36,504 nucleotides of DNA from JAKFYM01 sp964612065 (GCA_964612065.1 CAZTCD010000037.1:1-36504); one strand, 5' to 3'. Positions 8,652-17,498 are shown, counted from the stretch's first letter. Notes: generated from the letters alone by a model not told the origin. Translations and numbers: made by a program.

Positions 8652-9331
8652 CCGCCCTTTCTTTTGGCGAGTAGGAATTTCCAATGATGAGGATAATCGA
8701 TTACCAGTTGGGGCGCTCCGCCAGTATAGCGATCCGTGATCCACTCAGGTTCAAAGCCATAGGAGCGCACAAATGCCTCCACCTCGCTTTGTGAATACGT
8801 ATTCACGTGCACTTTAAGATCTACGTCTGGATCAAGAAATTTATCTTTCACATAAAAGTAGCTGCCGTTTTCAGCGAAAGATTCGCGCAGTAGCACAGAT
8901 TTTCGTGCACCCAGCAGCATTCGTTCCAGCGGGCGGTGAAAGTTATCTATATTGCTTAGAACATTGATGCATATCGCATGGTCTACTTCTAATTCGAGAT
9001 CTTCGATTCTCGCATGAACCAAATGTGAAGGGTCTATGCCTATGGCAGTAAAGGCAGATTTTCCGGCCAAAATGAATGGCTCACAGGCATCACATCCGGT
9101 GTATTTTAGCGGGATATTTCGAGATTTAAGAGAATGAAGAAAGTATCCAGATCCGCAGCCGATGTCCGCCAAGGTATCGCCTGGAGAGGATTGGGCGGCG
9201 AGAATCTCAGCGGCCTGAGCATGGCAAGTCATCTCCTCCGCTTCCCCTCTCGCGCGCTTGGTATAGAGCTCAAGTACTTCCGCAGAATGCTCCCAAATCG
9301 AATATCGGCTCCATGCACCTGTTCGGATCAT
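8648..9331 (-). CDS. Class I SAM-dependent methyltransferase
   Basis: A 227-residue protein. ADIGCGSGYFLHSL is SAM motif I, and YTGCDACEPFI follows with the acidic residue that ends beta strand 2. ICINVLSNIDNFHRPLERML fits motif IV and the helix after it. ATG 9331 forms an ATGA overlap with the stop of the upstream gene; a TTG five codons earlier is possible but would overlap more. The gene lies downstream of a second methyltransferase and upstream of the AsnB-like gene, all coupled by 4-base overlaps. Sugar or amide methylation is likely, but the substrate is not readable. Confidence 0.8.
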   Translation of the reverse strand: MIRTGAWSRYSIWEHSAEVLELYTKRARGEAEEMTCHAQAAEILAAQSSPGDTLADIGCGSGYFLHSLKSRNIPLKYTGCDACEPFILAGKSAFTAIGIDPSHLVHARIEDLELEVDHAICINVLSNIDNFHRPLERMLLGARKSVLLRESFAENGSYFYVKDKFLDPDVDLKVHVNTYSQSEVEAFVRSYGFEPEWITDRYTGGAPQLVIDYPHHWKFLLAKRKGG

Positions 9332-10173
9332 GAGGATACTCCACAAAGGGGGCTCGCAAATCCACGCAAAGTATATTTTCCGCTTGGTTCCCGCAGGCGA
9401 TCCATTGTCACCAGTTCAAATCCGGATTTTTCTGCCATAATCGCCATCGAGGCAAAGCTGAATACATGCAGGTGATCGATGAAGAACTCTTCACGCAGGT
9501 AGGAGTCCCGGGCGGCACACTCGGCGTCGGGAAGCTCAATATAGACATGAGATTTTTTGGTTTCCGACAAAAAAAGCCGAGCTCGCCGGAGCATGCTCAT
9601 CGGGTCCGGAACATGTTCGAGTACTTTATTGAAGGTAATCAGCTGATAGATTGGATGTGCTGGGATCTGAAAGAAATCTCCTGATAGTACTTCGAGGCCC
9701 AGGTCGTTCCTCATATGGCTGGTGGCCGTGGGATCTGGGTCAAGGGCCGTGCATTCGAATCCTGCATCTTTCATGGCGAACGGAAACACTCCCAATCCGG
9801 AGCCAACATCCAGAACTTTAAGCATATCCCCCTGTGGATGACCGGCGAAACTGAAAAAGGACCGGATATAATTCACCCTTCCTGTATTGTCGCTCTTTTC
9901 AGGCGGGAGAGATTTGATCCTGGCAAAGGTTTTCCTTATCCCCTCGATTCCCTGGTAGGTGGACTGGACGTAATCCCCTTCGTAGAGCTTCTTTTCAGGG
10001 AAGCGGAAATCAGTGAAATGGTGGCTGCAGCTGGAGCATTTCAGATAGCGGCGGAAGTACTTGCCTTCGGGAAAAACATCAAAGGCCACCTCGCCTTCAG
10101 GGCGTTCCCGGTAAATGTGAGCATCAGTTGAATTTTCAGATCCGCAGATCGGGCAAGCAGGCTTGCTAAGCAT
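9328..10173 (-). CDS. Methyltransferase with N-terminal zinc-ribbon-like motif
   Basis: A 281-residue protein. It opens MLSKPACPICGS and carries YLKCSSCSHHF about 40 residues later. The two CxxC pairs probably bind zinc, a common arrangement in Methyltransf_23 proteins of sugar loci. VLDVGSGLGVFPFAM is SAM motif I, and LITFNKVLEHVPDPMSML covers the catalytic-site strand. ATG 10173 is preferred to longer versions because GGGAG lies just upstream and it overlaps the preceding gene by only 8 bases. A longer frame upstream would add 44 residues of unrelated antisense-like sequence. It is one of three minus-operon genes after the WbpG-type gene and probably modifies the same sugar. Confidence 0.82.
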   Translation of the reverse strand: MLSKPACPICGSENSTDAHIYRERPEGEVAFDVFPEGKYFRRYLKCSSCSHHFTDFRFPEKKLYEGDYVQSTYQGIEGIRKTFARIKSLPPEKSDNTGRVNYIRSFFSFAGHPQGDMLKVLDVGSGLGVFPFAMKDAGFECTALDPDPTATSHMRNDLGLEVLSGDFFQIPAHPIYQLITFNKVLEHVPDPMSMLRRARLFLSETKKSHVYIELPDAECAARDSYLREEFFIDHLHVFSFASMAIMAEKSGFELVTMDRLREPSGKYTLRGFASPLCGVSS

Positions 10174-10552
10174 CTGAGCTCCCGGCAAGCTGCTCAATGC
10201 GTTTGAGAGCCGTGAGATCATCCAACCAACTGATAAGCGTAAGTGGTTCACCCTTCGCGTATTCTTCGAATTCGCGTTCTTTTCCTTTTTCCACGATAAG
10301 CACAAAAAATCTGTCGTCTCGGTTCCTTACAAGCACAGAGCGCAGGCCAAAGCGGGCCAGGCGGCCATTTGTGGAGGGGGTGGCATAAAATCCCCAGTTT
10401 TTCCTGACTACATCATATTCGCCGCCGGCCGGAGTGGTGAAAGTGATCTGTTCATCATCGCCGAGTTCTATGCGCCCACAGTCGCTGATGGTGCCTTTCT
10501 TTTCATAGCCAACTTCAAACTTTCTAGGCGGATCATTTGGAATGACTCTCAT
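10166..10552 (-). CDS. Conserved-looking 128-residue protein of unknown function
   Basis: I do not recognise this protein. It has 128 residues, no signal peptide and no membrane segment. It starts MRVIPNDPPRKFEVGYEKKG and reads as a small beta-rich fold with alternating hydrophobic strands (EQITFTTPAG, EYDVVRKNWGFYATP, RFFVLIVEKGKE). It ends in a charged helix with EFEEYAKGEPLTLISWLDDL. The ATG at 10552 overlaps the TGA of the WbpG-type gene by one base (TGATG), and its own end overlaps the next methyltransferase by 8 bases. That tight packing makes it a real, co-translated gene. By position it may be an accessory subunit or regulator of the amidotransferase step; this is inference only. Confidence 0.75.
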   Translation of the reverse strand: MRVIPNDPPRKFEVGYEKKGTISDCGRIELGDDEQITFTTPAGGEYDVVRKNWGFYATPSTNGRLARFGLRSVLVRNRDDRFFVLIVEKGKEREFEEYAKGEPLTLISWLDDLTALKRIEQLAGSSDA

Positions 10553-11667
10553 CACCACTCCCAATCAGAAATCAGAAATCCGGGAATTTTCCACTTTCCA
10601 TTGTCCATCTTCCAGATATCTTTGTTGCGAAAGCAGTCAGCGATTTCGAAAAATCTCTGCTTTGGAATTTCAGCGAAGGCGCAGAATTTTTCGATATCGC
10701 GGTGAGGGGTTTGGTCACCCAACTCACGGAGTTTAAAGATTGCTTCATCCCTGGAAATCCTGCCTTGGCGTATCTCGATAGAAAGATTATCGAAGGCGCG
10801 AGTGAAGCCAAATTTGTGCCATTTAAGGTAATGATGAAGGGAGATGAAATCATCATCTATATCGGCGAAGGAATAGTATCCAGTACGGGGATTGCCACTA
10901 TTGTCTTCAAATCCGTGCTCCCTGGCCACTCGGTAAGTCTCCGTTGGGTCCCATTGAAGATAGTAACCCAGGAAAACAGCATTAACTCCGGCATCCAGGA
11001 GTTCTTTCTCGGAAGGCCCGTAATAAGGAGTTAGGGCCTTTTCGGAAAGATCTGAGGAAACCCAATCTTTGGCCGTGGTGCCATGAGTAACACCATATTT
11101 TTTAAGCCAGTTGGAATCGAGGCGAAATCCGGTCATCGCGTCTTTGTCGTTGCCGTATTCAAAGGCAGAGTTCTCGCCCCAGATAATGAGCGGAATTCCG
11201 AATTTCACGGCAATCTTGGGGGGGATGCTGAAGATCGCCATATGCATCGGGATCGCGGTGCTGCCATATTTCTCAAATGTAGCCAGCATGAACTTCTTCT
11301 CTATCTGAGGGTTCACCTGATAATCGATGTGGTCCACGCCTAAGCGCACAAGATTTTCGAGATTCTTTCGGCCGATTGCAGTGCGTGCTGGAGTTTTCCA
11401 GGTTACGGCCAGGGGATTAAGGCCGAGTTCTTTGCATTGAAGAACCTGCCAGGTGCTGTCCTTCCCTCCGCTTACGGGAATCAGGCAATCGTAACCTTTG
11501 GAGCGTGACTTGGCTGTTTCCACAACCCGCAACAGCTGCTCCTTTCGCTCGGCCCAATCAATATTCCTTTTAAGGCGCGAATTTTTGCATGAACTGCATT
11601 CGCCAGTAGAATCGAGATCTACATTGGGGCGGGAATCGGGAAGAATACAAGTGCGGCAGTATCTCAT
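10552..11667 (-). CDS. wbpG: N-acetyl sugar amidotransferase, WbpG/PseA-type
   Basis: A 371-residue protein. It starts MRYCRTCILPDSRP with ECSSCKNSR about 10 residues later, the N-terminal CxxC pairs of the family (TIGR03573). LIPVSGGKDSTWQ near residue 63 is the PP-loop that adenylates the acetamido oxygen. PLIIWGENSAFEYG is a second family hallmark. Relatives turn an N-acetyl group into an acetamidino group, on 2,3-diacetamido uronic acids (WbpG) or on pseudaminic or legionaminic acid (PseA/LegA). Here the neighbour is a NeuB-type synthase, which favours a nonulosonate target. WbpG itself works with HisH/HisF-like ammonia donors; no such genes are seen here. ATG 11667 overlaps the asnB stop as ATGA. 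Confidence 0.85.
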   Translation of the reverse strand: MRYCRTCILPDSRPNVDLDSTGECSSCKNSRLKRNIDWAERKEQLLRVVETAKSRSKGYDCLIPVSGGKDSTWQVLQCKELGLNPLAVTWKTPARTAIGRKNLENLVRLGVDHIDYQVNPQIEKKFMLATFEKYGSTAIPMHMAIFSIPPKIAVKFGIPLIIWGENSAFEYGNDKDAMTGFRLDSNWLKKYGVTHGTTAKDWVSSDLSEKALTPYYGPSEKELLDAGVNAVFLGYYLQWDPTETYRVAREHGFEDNSGNPRTGYYSFADIDDDFISLHHYLKWHKFGFTRAFDNLSIEIRQGRISRDEAIFKLRELGDQTPHRDIEKFCAFAEIPKQRFFEIADCFRNKDIWKMDNGKWKIPGFLISDWEW

Positions 11668-13493
11668 TGAAATTCTTCCATGAAGATTTTGCAGTTGAGA
11701 ACATTAAATAGAAACTTGCTTTCAGCGTTATCAAAGTCGGTCTTGCGGAGAAGTTCCTCTACTTTATCTTTTTTTACTATTTCGTAAATTGGGCCGGCAC
11801 TCGAAAGAAATTCCGAGTTCTCCGGGCTCAAGAGATCAGTCACAGGAGAGTTGAATCCAACCTTCCTTCTGTTATTCAAAATGAGATCCGGCACTATGCC
11901 GCGCATGGATTCCCGCAGAACATGTTTCGCGGCCCCGTTTTGAATGAGATGGCGACTGGGAATTCGCGTGGAAAACTCGAAAAGCTCCCGATCGAGAAAA
12001 GGGGAGCGGTTTTCAATTGAAAAATACATCGCATTCAGGTCGTCTTCGTGAAGGATCACTGGAGTTGCTTCCACGAAAAGCTCATTCGCCATACGATTTC
12101 TCAGCAGATCATTCGAGAATTGCTCTTCGGAGAAGGCTTCACTCCACGGCTGGTGGAGAAACGAGGAAAACACATCCGCATCGAGATAGATGTGATCCCT
12201 CATTTGCGGATTTCGGATAAATACCTCAGGGTCTTGAAGGAGGCGATTGCGCACGATCGGCTTTATATGTGCCTGCCAATTTCCGATACTACGCGCCAGC
12301 AAGCTTTGGTCACTTTGAATGGAATTCAAGTAGAGAAGATGGTGGTCATAATAGCCGGTGAACAGTTCATCAGCCGAGGTGCCACTGATGGACACCTTAT
12401 AGCCCCTTGAGTGAATTTCTCCCATGAGGAGCCAGTGGGTGAAGTAATTTACAGTATAAACGGGCGCATCATGCTGCCGAATCAGGGTTCGAAGTTTTGG
12501 CAGGAAATCCGCTCGATGATCCTTGGGCACAACCCCGGTGTGCTTGATTCCAAGCTCCTTCACGGCGTGATTCACCAAATCGCTTTCTTCGTAGCGCGAG
12601 TCGGTGTTCATGATCGTGAATCCGTGCACGTCGTAATTCAGCACCCTTTTTGCGATAGATAATAAGGAATTGGAATCAATCCCTCCACTCATGCAGAAAG
12701 CAAGCGGAACATCAGCACGTAAGCGCAGCTCCACGGATCGAATGAGCCTTTCGCGGGTGCCGGCAATTGCTTGTTCCAGCGGCATTGCAGGGTCTTGTTC
12801 AAATTTCGGGAGCCAGTAGCGGTGCTCATTGATGATTTTTCCGCTCCTTAGCTCCGCATAGGAGGCCGAAGGCAGCTCTTCGAGGCCCTTGAAGAATCTC
12901 TCTTTCGTTTTATGGAGAGCCTTGTAGCCATTCACCATGAAGCGTTTCAGGTGATTTTCATTTACCGGAAGGCGCCGGCCCAACAGCTCGAAAATGAACT
13001 TCACTTCCGATCCGAAATAAATGCCGTCTTCTCCCTGATAAAAATATAAGGGCTTTTCGCCAAAACGATCACGGCTGAGAGTGAGGGTTTGGGTTTCACG
13101 ATTCCAGGCAGCAAAGGCCCACATTCCCTCCAGCTCTTGATGGGTGGCGTTCATTCCCTTTTTTAGAAGAAGTTCCGCCAGCACTTCGGTGTCAGAGCTG
13201 GTGTTAAAGGCGACCCCTGATTGCTCTAGCGGCTTTTTAAGTTCGCGATAATTGTAAATCTCCCCGTTATATACAAGGGTGTAAGGGCCTCGTTGAAAGG
13301 GTTGGTTCGCGCGCGGATCGAGATCGATAATGCTGAGCCGGGAATGCAAAAGATATAGGTTGGTTCCATCACTGGCGCGTTCATGAAAGGAGCCGGAGTG
13401 ATCGGGGCCGCGCCTGCCCATCCTGGTGAGGCAGCCTTGGATTTTACCTTCCTCCAGTTTCTTCTTTCCAAAGTAGCCTGCAATCCCGCACAT
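11664..13493 (-). CDS. asnB: Asparagine synthetase (glutamine-hydrolysing), AsnB-type
   Basis: A 609-residue protein with a complete active site. It begins MCGIAGYFG, so Cys2, the Ntn nucleophile, is exposed after Met removal. RRGPDHSG, VYNGEIYNYREL and SSDTEVL complete the glutaminase domain. CMSGGIDSNSL near residue 265 is the ATP-binding loop, and NRRKVGFNSPV closes the synthetase domain. Length is normal for AsnB. In polysaccharide loci such enzymes often amidate a sugar carboxyl group rather than aspartate. The next gene is a WbpG-type amidotransferase overlapping by 4 bases, so AsnB could instead supply ammonia to it; that is inference. It follows the NeuB-type gene after an 8-base gap. 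Confidence 0.88.
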   Translation of the reverse strand: MCGIAGYFGKKKLEEGKIQGCLTRMGRRGPDHSGSFHERASDGTNLYLLHSRLSIIDLDPRANQPFQRGPYTLVYNGEIYNYRELKKPLEQSGVAFNTSSDTEVLAELLLKKGMNATHQELEGMWAFAAWNRETQTLTLSRDRFGEKPLYFYQGEDGIYFGSEVKFIFELLGRRLPVNENHLKRFMVNGYKALHKTKERFFKGLEELPSASYAELRSGKIINEHRYWLPKFEQDPAMPLEQAIAGTRERLIRSVELRLRADVPLAFCMSGGIDSNSLLSIAKRVLNYDVHGFTIMNTDSRYEESDLVNHAVKELGIKHTGVVPKDHRADFLPKLRTLIRQHDAPVYTVNYFTHWLLMGEIHSRGYKVSISGTSADELFTGYYDHHLLYLNSIQSDQSLLARSIGNWQAHIKPIVRNRLLQDPEVFIRNPQMRDHIYLDADVFSSFLHQPWSEAFSEEQFSNDLLRNRMANELFVEATPVILHEDDLNAMYFSIENRSPFLDRELFEFSTRIPSRHLIQNGAAKHVLRESMRGIVPDLILNNRRKVGFNSPVTDLLSPENSEFLSSAGPIYEIVKKDKVEELLRKTDFDNAESKFLFNVLNCKIFMEEFQ

Positions 13494-13501
13494 AAATCAA
13501 C

Positions 13502-14512
13502 TCACTGAAAATTTGTCAGGGTAAGCAATTCACCCCTGGCCACGTTACTGTTGAGCTTTTTTCCGATCACCTTATCCTCCTCGGCAGGTGAAATTCCTCC
13601 CGATGGGCGCAGCCAGATTATGTCTGAAGCTGAAATTACGGTGCCAGCGATCAAGTCACGAGCCGCGGCCATCGATCTTCGCACGGCTTTGGCCATCTCC
13701 TGCTCCTCGGTGCCGATAGATTTTTTGCCGTCGCCGAGGAGCTGCTCGTAAATTCGCACCTTTTCTACCAAGGCTTTGAGATCGGCTGGATCTGCAGAAA
13801 GTTGGTGATCGCGAAAGTCAGAATGATTTTTATTAATGGTAAAATGCTTCTCGATAATCCTGGCACCGAAGAGTGTGGAAAGAGCTGCCACTTCAATACC
13901 GAGAGTGTGATCCGAGTATCCCACTGTGCCACCGAATTCTCTTTGCAGGGTTTGAATATTTGCCAGGCCTACCTGTTCCTCTTTTGCCGGGTAAAGTGAA
14001 ACGCAGTGTAAAAGAGCCAGTTCCCCCGAGTGGTCAATTCTTCTCCACTCCGCTTCTATGCATTGTTTGCTGGAAGCTATTTCTTCTAAAGAAGCCATTC
14101 CGGTAGAGAGGATTAAGGGTTTTCGAGCCGTAGCTAATTCTCGAAGGAGGGGGAGGAGCGTATTGTCTCCCGAGGCAATTTTAAGGACGTCCACAAGGCC
14201 TGAAAGAAAGCGGGCGCTCTCTAAATCCAGGGGAGTAGAGAAAAAGAGGATTCCCGCTCGATCCGCCGCTTTTTTCAGACTTTCGAACTGGGGGAAACTT
14301 AATTGAAACTTTTTCAGGCGCTCCATCCGGGCCGCATCGCGAGCCATCACAAACTGTTCAGGCAGGAAGGTTTGGAATTTAACCGCATCGGCCCCTGACT
14401 CTTTGGCCAGGCCGATTAGCTCTTCGGCGAGCGAATAGCTGCCCTCGTGGTTGTTGCCAACCTCGGCTACAACCATAACTTTTTGGCCTGTATCGATCTT
14501 GCCGATTTTCAT
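13502..14512 (-). CDS. neuB: NeuB-family nonulosonic acid synthase
   Basis: A 336-residue protein. A TIM-barrel NeuB domain comes first: VAEVGNNHEG near residue 15, GADAVKFQTF, VLKIASGDNT, LILSTGMASLEE, LLHCVSLYPA, VGYSDHTLG and IEKHFT. A SAF (antifreeze-like) domain follows from about residue 275 (RRSMAAARDL, GKKLNSNVARGE). The enzyme condenses phosphoenolpyruvate with a six-carbon N-acetylated amino sugar to give a nine-carbon sialic, legionaminic or pseudaminic acid. The segment SDFRDHQLSADP after the His motif departs from the PGPDH form of classical NeuB, so the exact product is unsure. It overlaps the acetyltransferase gene upstream by 4 bases. Confidence 0.88.
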   Translation of the reverse strand: MKIGKIDTGQKVMVVAEVGNNHEGSYSLAEELIGLAKESGADAVKFQTFLPEQFVMARDAARMERLKKFQLSFPQFESLKKAADRAGILFFSTPLDLESARFLSGLVDVLKIASGDNTLLPLLRELATARKPLILSTGMASLEEIASSKQCIEAEWRRIDHSGELALLHCVSLYPAKEEQVGLANIQTLQREFGGTVGYSDHTLGIEVAALSTLFGARIIEKHFTINKNHSDFRDHQLSADPADLKALVEKVRIYEQLLGDGKKSIGTEEQEMAKAVRRSMAAARDLIAGTVISASDIIWLRPSGGISPAEEDKVIGKKLNSNVARGELLTLTNFQ

Positions 14513-15216
14513 GAAGCCGCTTTCGAATGATAATGAAAAACGTATTTTGCGTTCGAAATCTGAAATCCCATCGATTGGTAGAATCCGAGCGATGGCAGGT
14601 TGGCCAGCTGAGTTCCCACAAGCAGGCCCCCGGGATTTGCCTTGGCTAGCGCCGATACCATGGCTTTGCCGGCCCCTTTCCCTTGGGCTGAAGGATCCGT
14701 AGCTATGAGGTCGATCACGGTTCTTTCGCCTGCTTTCAGGGCGAGCAGGAATCCGATCGGTTTCTCTGCGGCATCTTCCGCTATTACCAGCTGATCACCA
14801 CGTTCACCTCGGAAGAAGTTGGCTACCCACTCCCGTTTGATCCGGTTTGCCAATGGAGTTTCGATCTTTGGGTCAAGATGGAAGCGCGTGAAAGCGAAAG
14901 ATGACTCAGCAATACGGCAAACTTCATCTTGAATCGACGTTGGTTCCTGCCTGGACGCGAGTCTTGCACTCGGGCCGGAAGTCTTGACCAATACCTTTTC
15001 AGCAGCAAGTTGCACATTGGTGTCTACAAGGTAGAATCCAAAGTCCTGAAGAAGCAGGGCTTCCTTAATGGAGGATGGCTCTACCTTGGCATAGGCGAAG
15101 GTGCCTGGAGCGCGCAATTTTTCCAGATCATCGGTGGCCGCAGAAACCCGAAAACATTTTCTCTGCATTACGGACGACAGCCATTCATCCGTTTCCGGGG
15201 TAGACCTACTGGTCAT
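14509..15216 (-). CDS. GNAT N-acetyltransferase (WecD-like amino sugar acetyltransferase)
   Basis: A 235-residue protein. The C-terminal half is a GNAT domain: IGFLLALKAGE, VIDLIATDPSAQGKGAGKAMV (the acetyl-CoA pyrophosphate loop QxxGxG/A) and GFYQSMGFQISNAKYVFHYH. The middle part, SSFAFTRFHLDPKIETPLANRIKREWV, resembles the acceptor region of WecD, which acetylates dTDP-4-amino-4,6-dideoxygalactose. It probably acetylates the amino group installed by the DegT aminotransferase at 16311-17462, before NeuB acts. The gene overlaps the epimerase upstream by 11 bases and the synthase downstream by 4. The exact position acetylated is unknown. Confidence 0.82.
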   Translation of the reverse strand: MTSRSTPETDEWLSSVMQRKCFRVSAATDDLEKLRAPGTFAYAKVEPSSIKEALLLQDFGFYLVDTNVQLAAEKVLVKTSGPSARLASRQEPTSIQDEVCRIAESSFAFTRFHLDPKIETPLANRIKREWVANFFRGERGDQLVIAEDAAEKPIGFLLALKAGERTVIDLIATDPSAQGKGAGKAMVSALAKANPGGLLVGTQLANLPSLGFYQSMGFQISNAKYVFHYHSKAAS

Positions 15217-16228
15217 TTCCCGCGTTTACCAATTGCTTGTTCCAGTTGATGTACTGGACGAATCCTTTTTCCAGAGGATACTCAGGTTTGTACCCGAGAA
15301 GTCGCTTCGCCTTTTCTACTGATAGGGTTCCACGGTCAGGCATCAGCTTGTCCTTGGGAAGGTATTCCACCTTTGCTGAAGGGAAGTGGTCGCGCAGAAT
15401 GGCAACCATCTCATTCAAGGAACGTGATTGTCCGTAGGTCATATTGAAAATCTGGTTGCGAGCTTCAGGTTTTTCAATGCAGAGGCGGATTCCATTCACC
15501 AGGTCTTGAATGTAGGTGAAGTCGAGTCGATCGCTTCCATCACCAGCAATGGAAACATCCCGTCCTTGAGCGGCATTTTCGATGAAGATCTGGCCCACTC
15601 GGCGGCTCACGCATCGTTCGCCATAGAGAGCTGAGGGGCGAATGATGGTGTAGGGAACCTTGAAAACCTGGTTGTAGCCGATCACCATTTTTTCGCCGGC
15701 AAATTTTAGGCCTCCGTAGATGCCCAAAGGTTCGCAAATGGACTCTTCCGTAACCATTCCTTCTTTGAAGTGGCCGTAAACCATGCTGGAAGAAAGAAAA
15801 ATAAACTGTTCCACCCCGTTACGGGAGTAGTCGAGAGTGTTTTCCAAGGTGCGCAAGCTGTGATCAAAGGTGCTGAAGGGGTCCTTATTGGAAACGTTGG
15901 CGTGAGCTACGGCGGCGAGGTGAATGATCACCTGGGGCGCTAGTTCCCGCAAAATTTTATTCGTGGCGTGGTAATCACGAACATCCTGCACATAAATCGG
16001 CACCTGAGCTTTTCTCAGGAGTTCCATACGCTGCTCTAAGATTCGCAGGTAGAATTCCGCGCCTTCTTGTTTATGGCTATTGGCTTGAAAAGCCAGAAAG
16101 TTATTTACTTGCAGGCCGTCGATTACAGAAACTTCTGCACCATCCGCTTTAAGAGCGAGTGCCAGGTTATGGCCAATGAAGCCAGCCCCGCCTACGAGTG
16201 CGATTTTTCGGCCTTTGATGGGAGTCAT
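15206..16228 (-). CDS. NAD-dependent sugar epimerase/dehydratase (extended SDR)
   Basis: A 340-residue protein. LVGGAGFIGHNLALAL near residue 11 is the NAD-binding loop. LSSSMVYG and YGGLKFAGEK supply the Ser-Tyr-Lys catalytic set of extended SDRs. It lacks the TDE motif of 4,6-dehydratases, so a 4-epimerase or reductase is more likely than a dehydratase. The ATG at 16228 has a strong ribosome site, GGAGG five bases upstream, in an 82-base gap. The substrate is probably a UDP- or GDP-linked amino sugar of the nonulosonate route, from its position between the aminotransferase and acetyltransferase genes. The usual dehydratase (LegB or PseB) is not otherwise seen, so a dehydratase role cannot be fully ruled out. 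Confidence 0.83.
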   Translation of the reverse strand: MTPIKGRKIALVGGAGFIGHNLALALKADGAEVSVIDGLQVNNFLAFQANSHKQEGAEFYLRILEQRMELLRKAQVPIYVQDVRDYHATNKILRELAPQVIIHLAAVAHANVSNKDPFSTFDHSLRTLENTLDYSRNGVEQFIFLSSSMVYGHFKEGMVTEESICEPLGIYGGLKFAGEKMVIGYNQVFKVPYTIIRPSALYGERCVSRRVGQIFIENAAQGRDVSIAGDGSDRLDFTYIQDLVNGIRLCIEKPEARNQIFNMTYGQSRSLNEMVAILRDHFPSAKVEYLPKDKLMPDRGTLSVEKAKRLLGYKPEYPLEKGFVQYINWNKQLVNAGNDQ

Positions 16229-16278
16229 GAAAACCTCCGAAAACTTTCTTGGATTTCGGATAGGTATATCCTCAAAAT

Positions 16279-16295
16279 CCCTTGAATCACAAGGG
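16279..16295 (-). terminator. Weak hairpin between aminotransferase and epimerase genes
   Basis: CCCTTG at 16279-16284 pairs with CAAGGG at 16290-16295 around a 5-base loop. Read on the minus strand, four T residues follow one base after the stem. The stem is short and the T run is poor, so at best it attenuates transcription from the aminotransferase gene into the epimerase gene. Confidence 0.2.
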
Positions 16296-16310
16296 TTTCA
16301 GGCGAATCAG

Positions 16311-17462
16311 CTAGGCTTTGCTCACCCTCGAGATGGCCTCTTTTAGACGATCTGCAATATAGCGCATATCCTCGCCATTCAGGTGGGGGCCTACGGAAAG
16401 AGAAATCGACTGGTAGCTGATTCTCGAAGCTTCGGGAAAGCTATCTTCGCGGTATCCATATTTTTCCCGATAGTACTGCATATGGGGAACGGGTTTCGGA
16501 TAGTACACACTGGTGCCTATTCCCGATTCATTCAGCAAGGCCACGATTTCGAAGCGCTTATTTGCGATGGGCTTTTTTAAGATCGCCTGAAGGCAATAGT
16601 GGCTGCTTTGGAACCTTCCATTAGTGGACTGCAAAAGTTCAACTTCAGGGATTTCAGATAGTGCGCCGGACAAAGTTCGATAGTTCTCTGCGCGCGCTTT
16701 CAAAAAGGCGGGCATTCTGGTCAATTGAACGATGCCCATGGCTGCTTCAATTTCGTTCATTCGGTAGTTGAATCCCAGGCCCGTAACCTCATAAACACCG
16801 GGAATCTTCCGTTCTCCCATATGCCGGTCCACACAGAATGCTTTTTGCCGGGTGAGCTGTTTGGCAGCATTCTCATCTTTGGTGGTAATCATCCCGCCTT
16901 CCGCGGTGGTCATATGCTTTACGGGATAAAACGAGAAGCAGCCGAAATCACCTAAAAGCCCGGCATGCACTCCGTCCAGATAGGTACCGATGGCGAGGGC
17001 GCAATCCTCTACCACTTTCAAATTATGCTTTCGGGCAATCTCATTGATTCGCACCATATCCACCGGCATGCCCAAGAAATGCACTATGGAAATCGCTTTG
17101 GTGCGAGAAGTGATGGCAGCTTCGATCTGGCCGATATCAATATTGCCGGTTTTAGGCTCGGCATCCACAAACACGGCTTTCGCGGTTGTCAGTTCAACAG
17201 CATGAGCCGTGGCTGTGTGAGTTTGGGCCGGAACAATGACTTCATCGCCTGCTTTCAGGCCCATATTAAAATACACAAGATGAAGAGCGGCGGTACAGTT
17301 CGCCATCGTGATCGAGTAAGGAGCCTTGGTATAGGCTGACCAGGCCTTTTCGAACTCGACCGCTTTGGGGCCATGAACAAGGATCGGGCCATTCAGCACT
17401 TCTAGAACGGCTTTCTTTTCCTCTTCACCAATGATGGGCTTTCCGAACGGAACTTGACGCAT
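16311..17462 (-). CDS. DegT/DnrJ/EryC1/StrS sugar aminotransferase
   Basis: A 383-residue PLP enzyme of normal family length. ANCTAALHLV (about residue 53) binds the PLP phosphate, VVEDCALAIG carries the Asp that contacts the pyridine nitrogen, and FYPVKHMTTAEGG holds the Schiff-base Lys182. GFNYRMNEIEAAMG is the conserved C-terminal motif. These enzymes transaminate a keto sugar nucleotide, usually with glutamate, to give a 3- or 4-amino sugar. Contrast this intact Lys with the His in the related domain at 28060. ATG 17462 has AGAGG seven bases upstream. It follows the oxidoreductase gene after 36 bases and probably forms the amino group that the GNAT protein acetylates. Confidence 0.88.
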   Translation of the reverse strand: MRQVPFGKPIIGEEEKKAVLEVLNGPILVHGPKAVEFEKAWSAYTKAPYSITMANCTAALHLVYFNMGLKAGDEVIVPAQTHTATAHAVELTTAKAVFVDAEPKTGNIDIGQIEAAITSRTKAISIVHFLGMPVDMVRINEIARKHNLKVVEDCALAIGTYLDGVHAGLLGDFGCFSFYPVKHMTTAEGGMITTKDENAAKQLTRQKAFCVDRHMGERKIPGVYEVTGLGFNYRMNEIEAAMGIVQLTRMPAFLKARAENYRTLSGALSEIPEVELLQSTNGRFQSSHYCLQAILKKPIANKRFEIVALLNESGIGTSVYYPKPVPHMQYYREKYGYREDSFPEASRISYQSISLSVGPHLNGEDMRYIADRLKEAISRVSKA

Positions 17463-17498
17463 AAAATGCCTCTTGGTTTTTTAATCGTGCTTTTCCCT

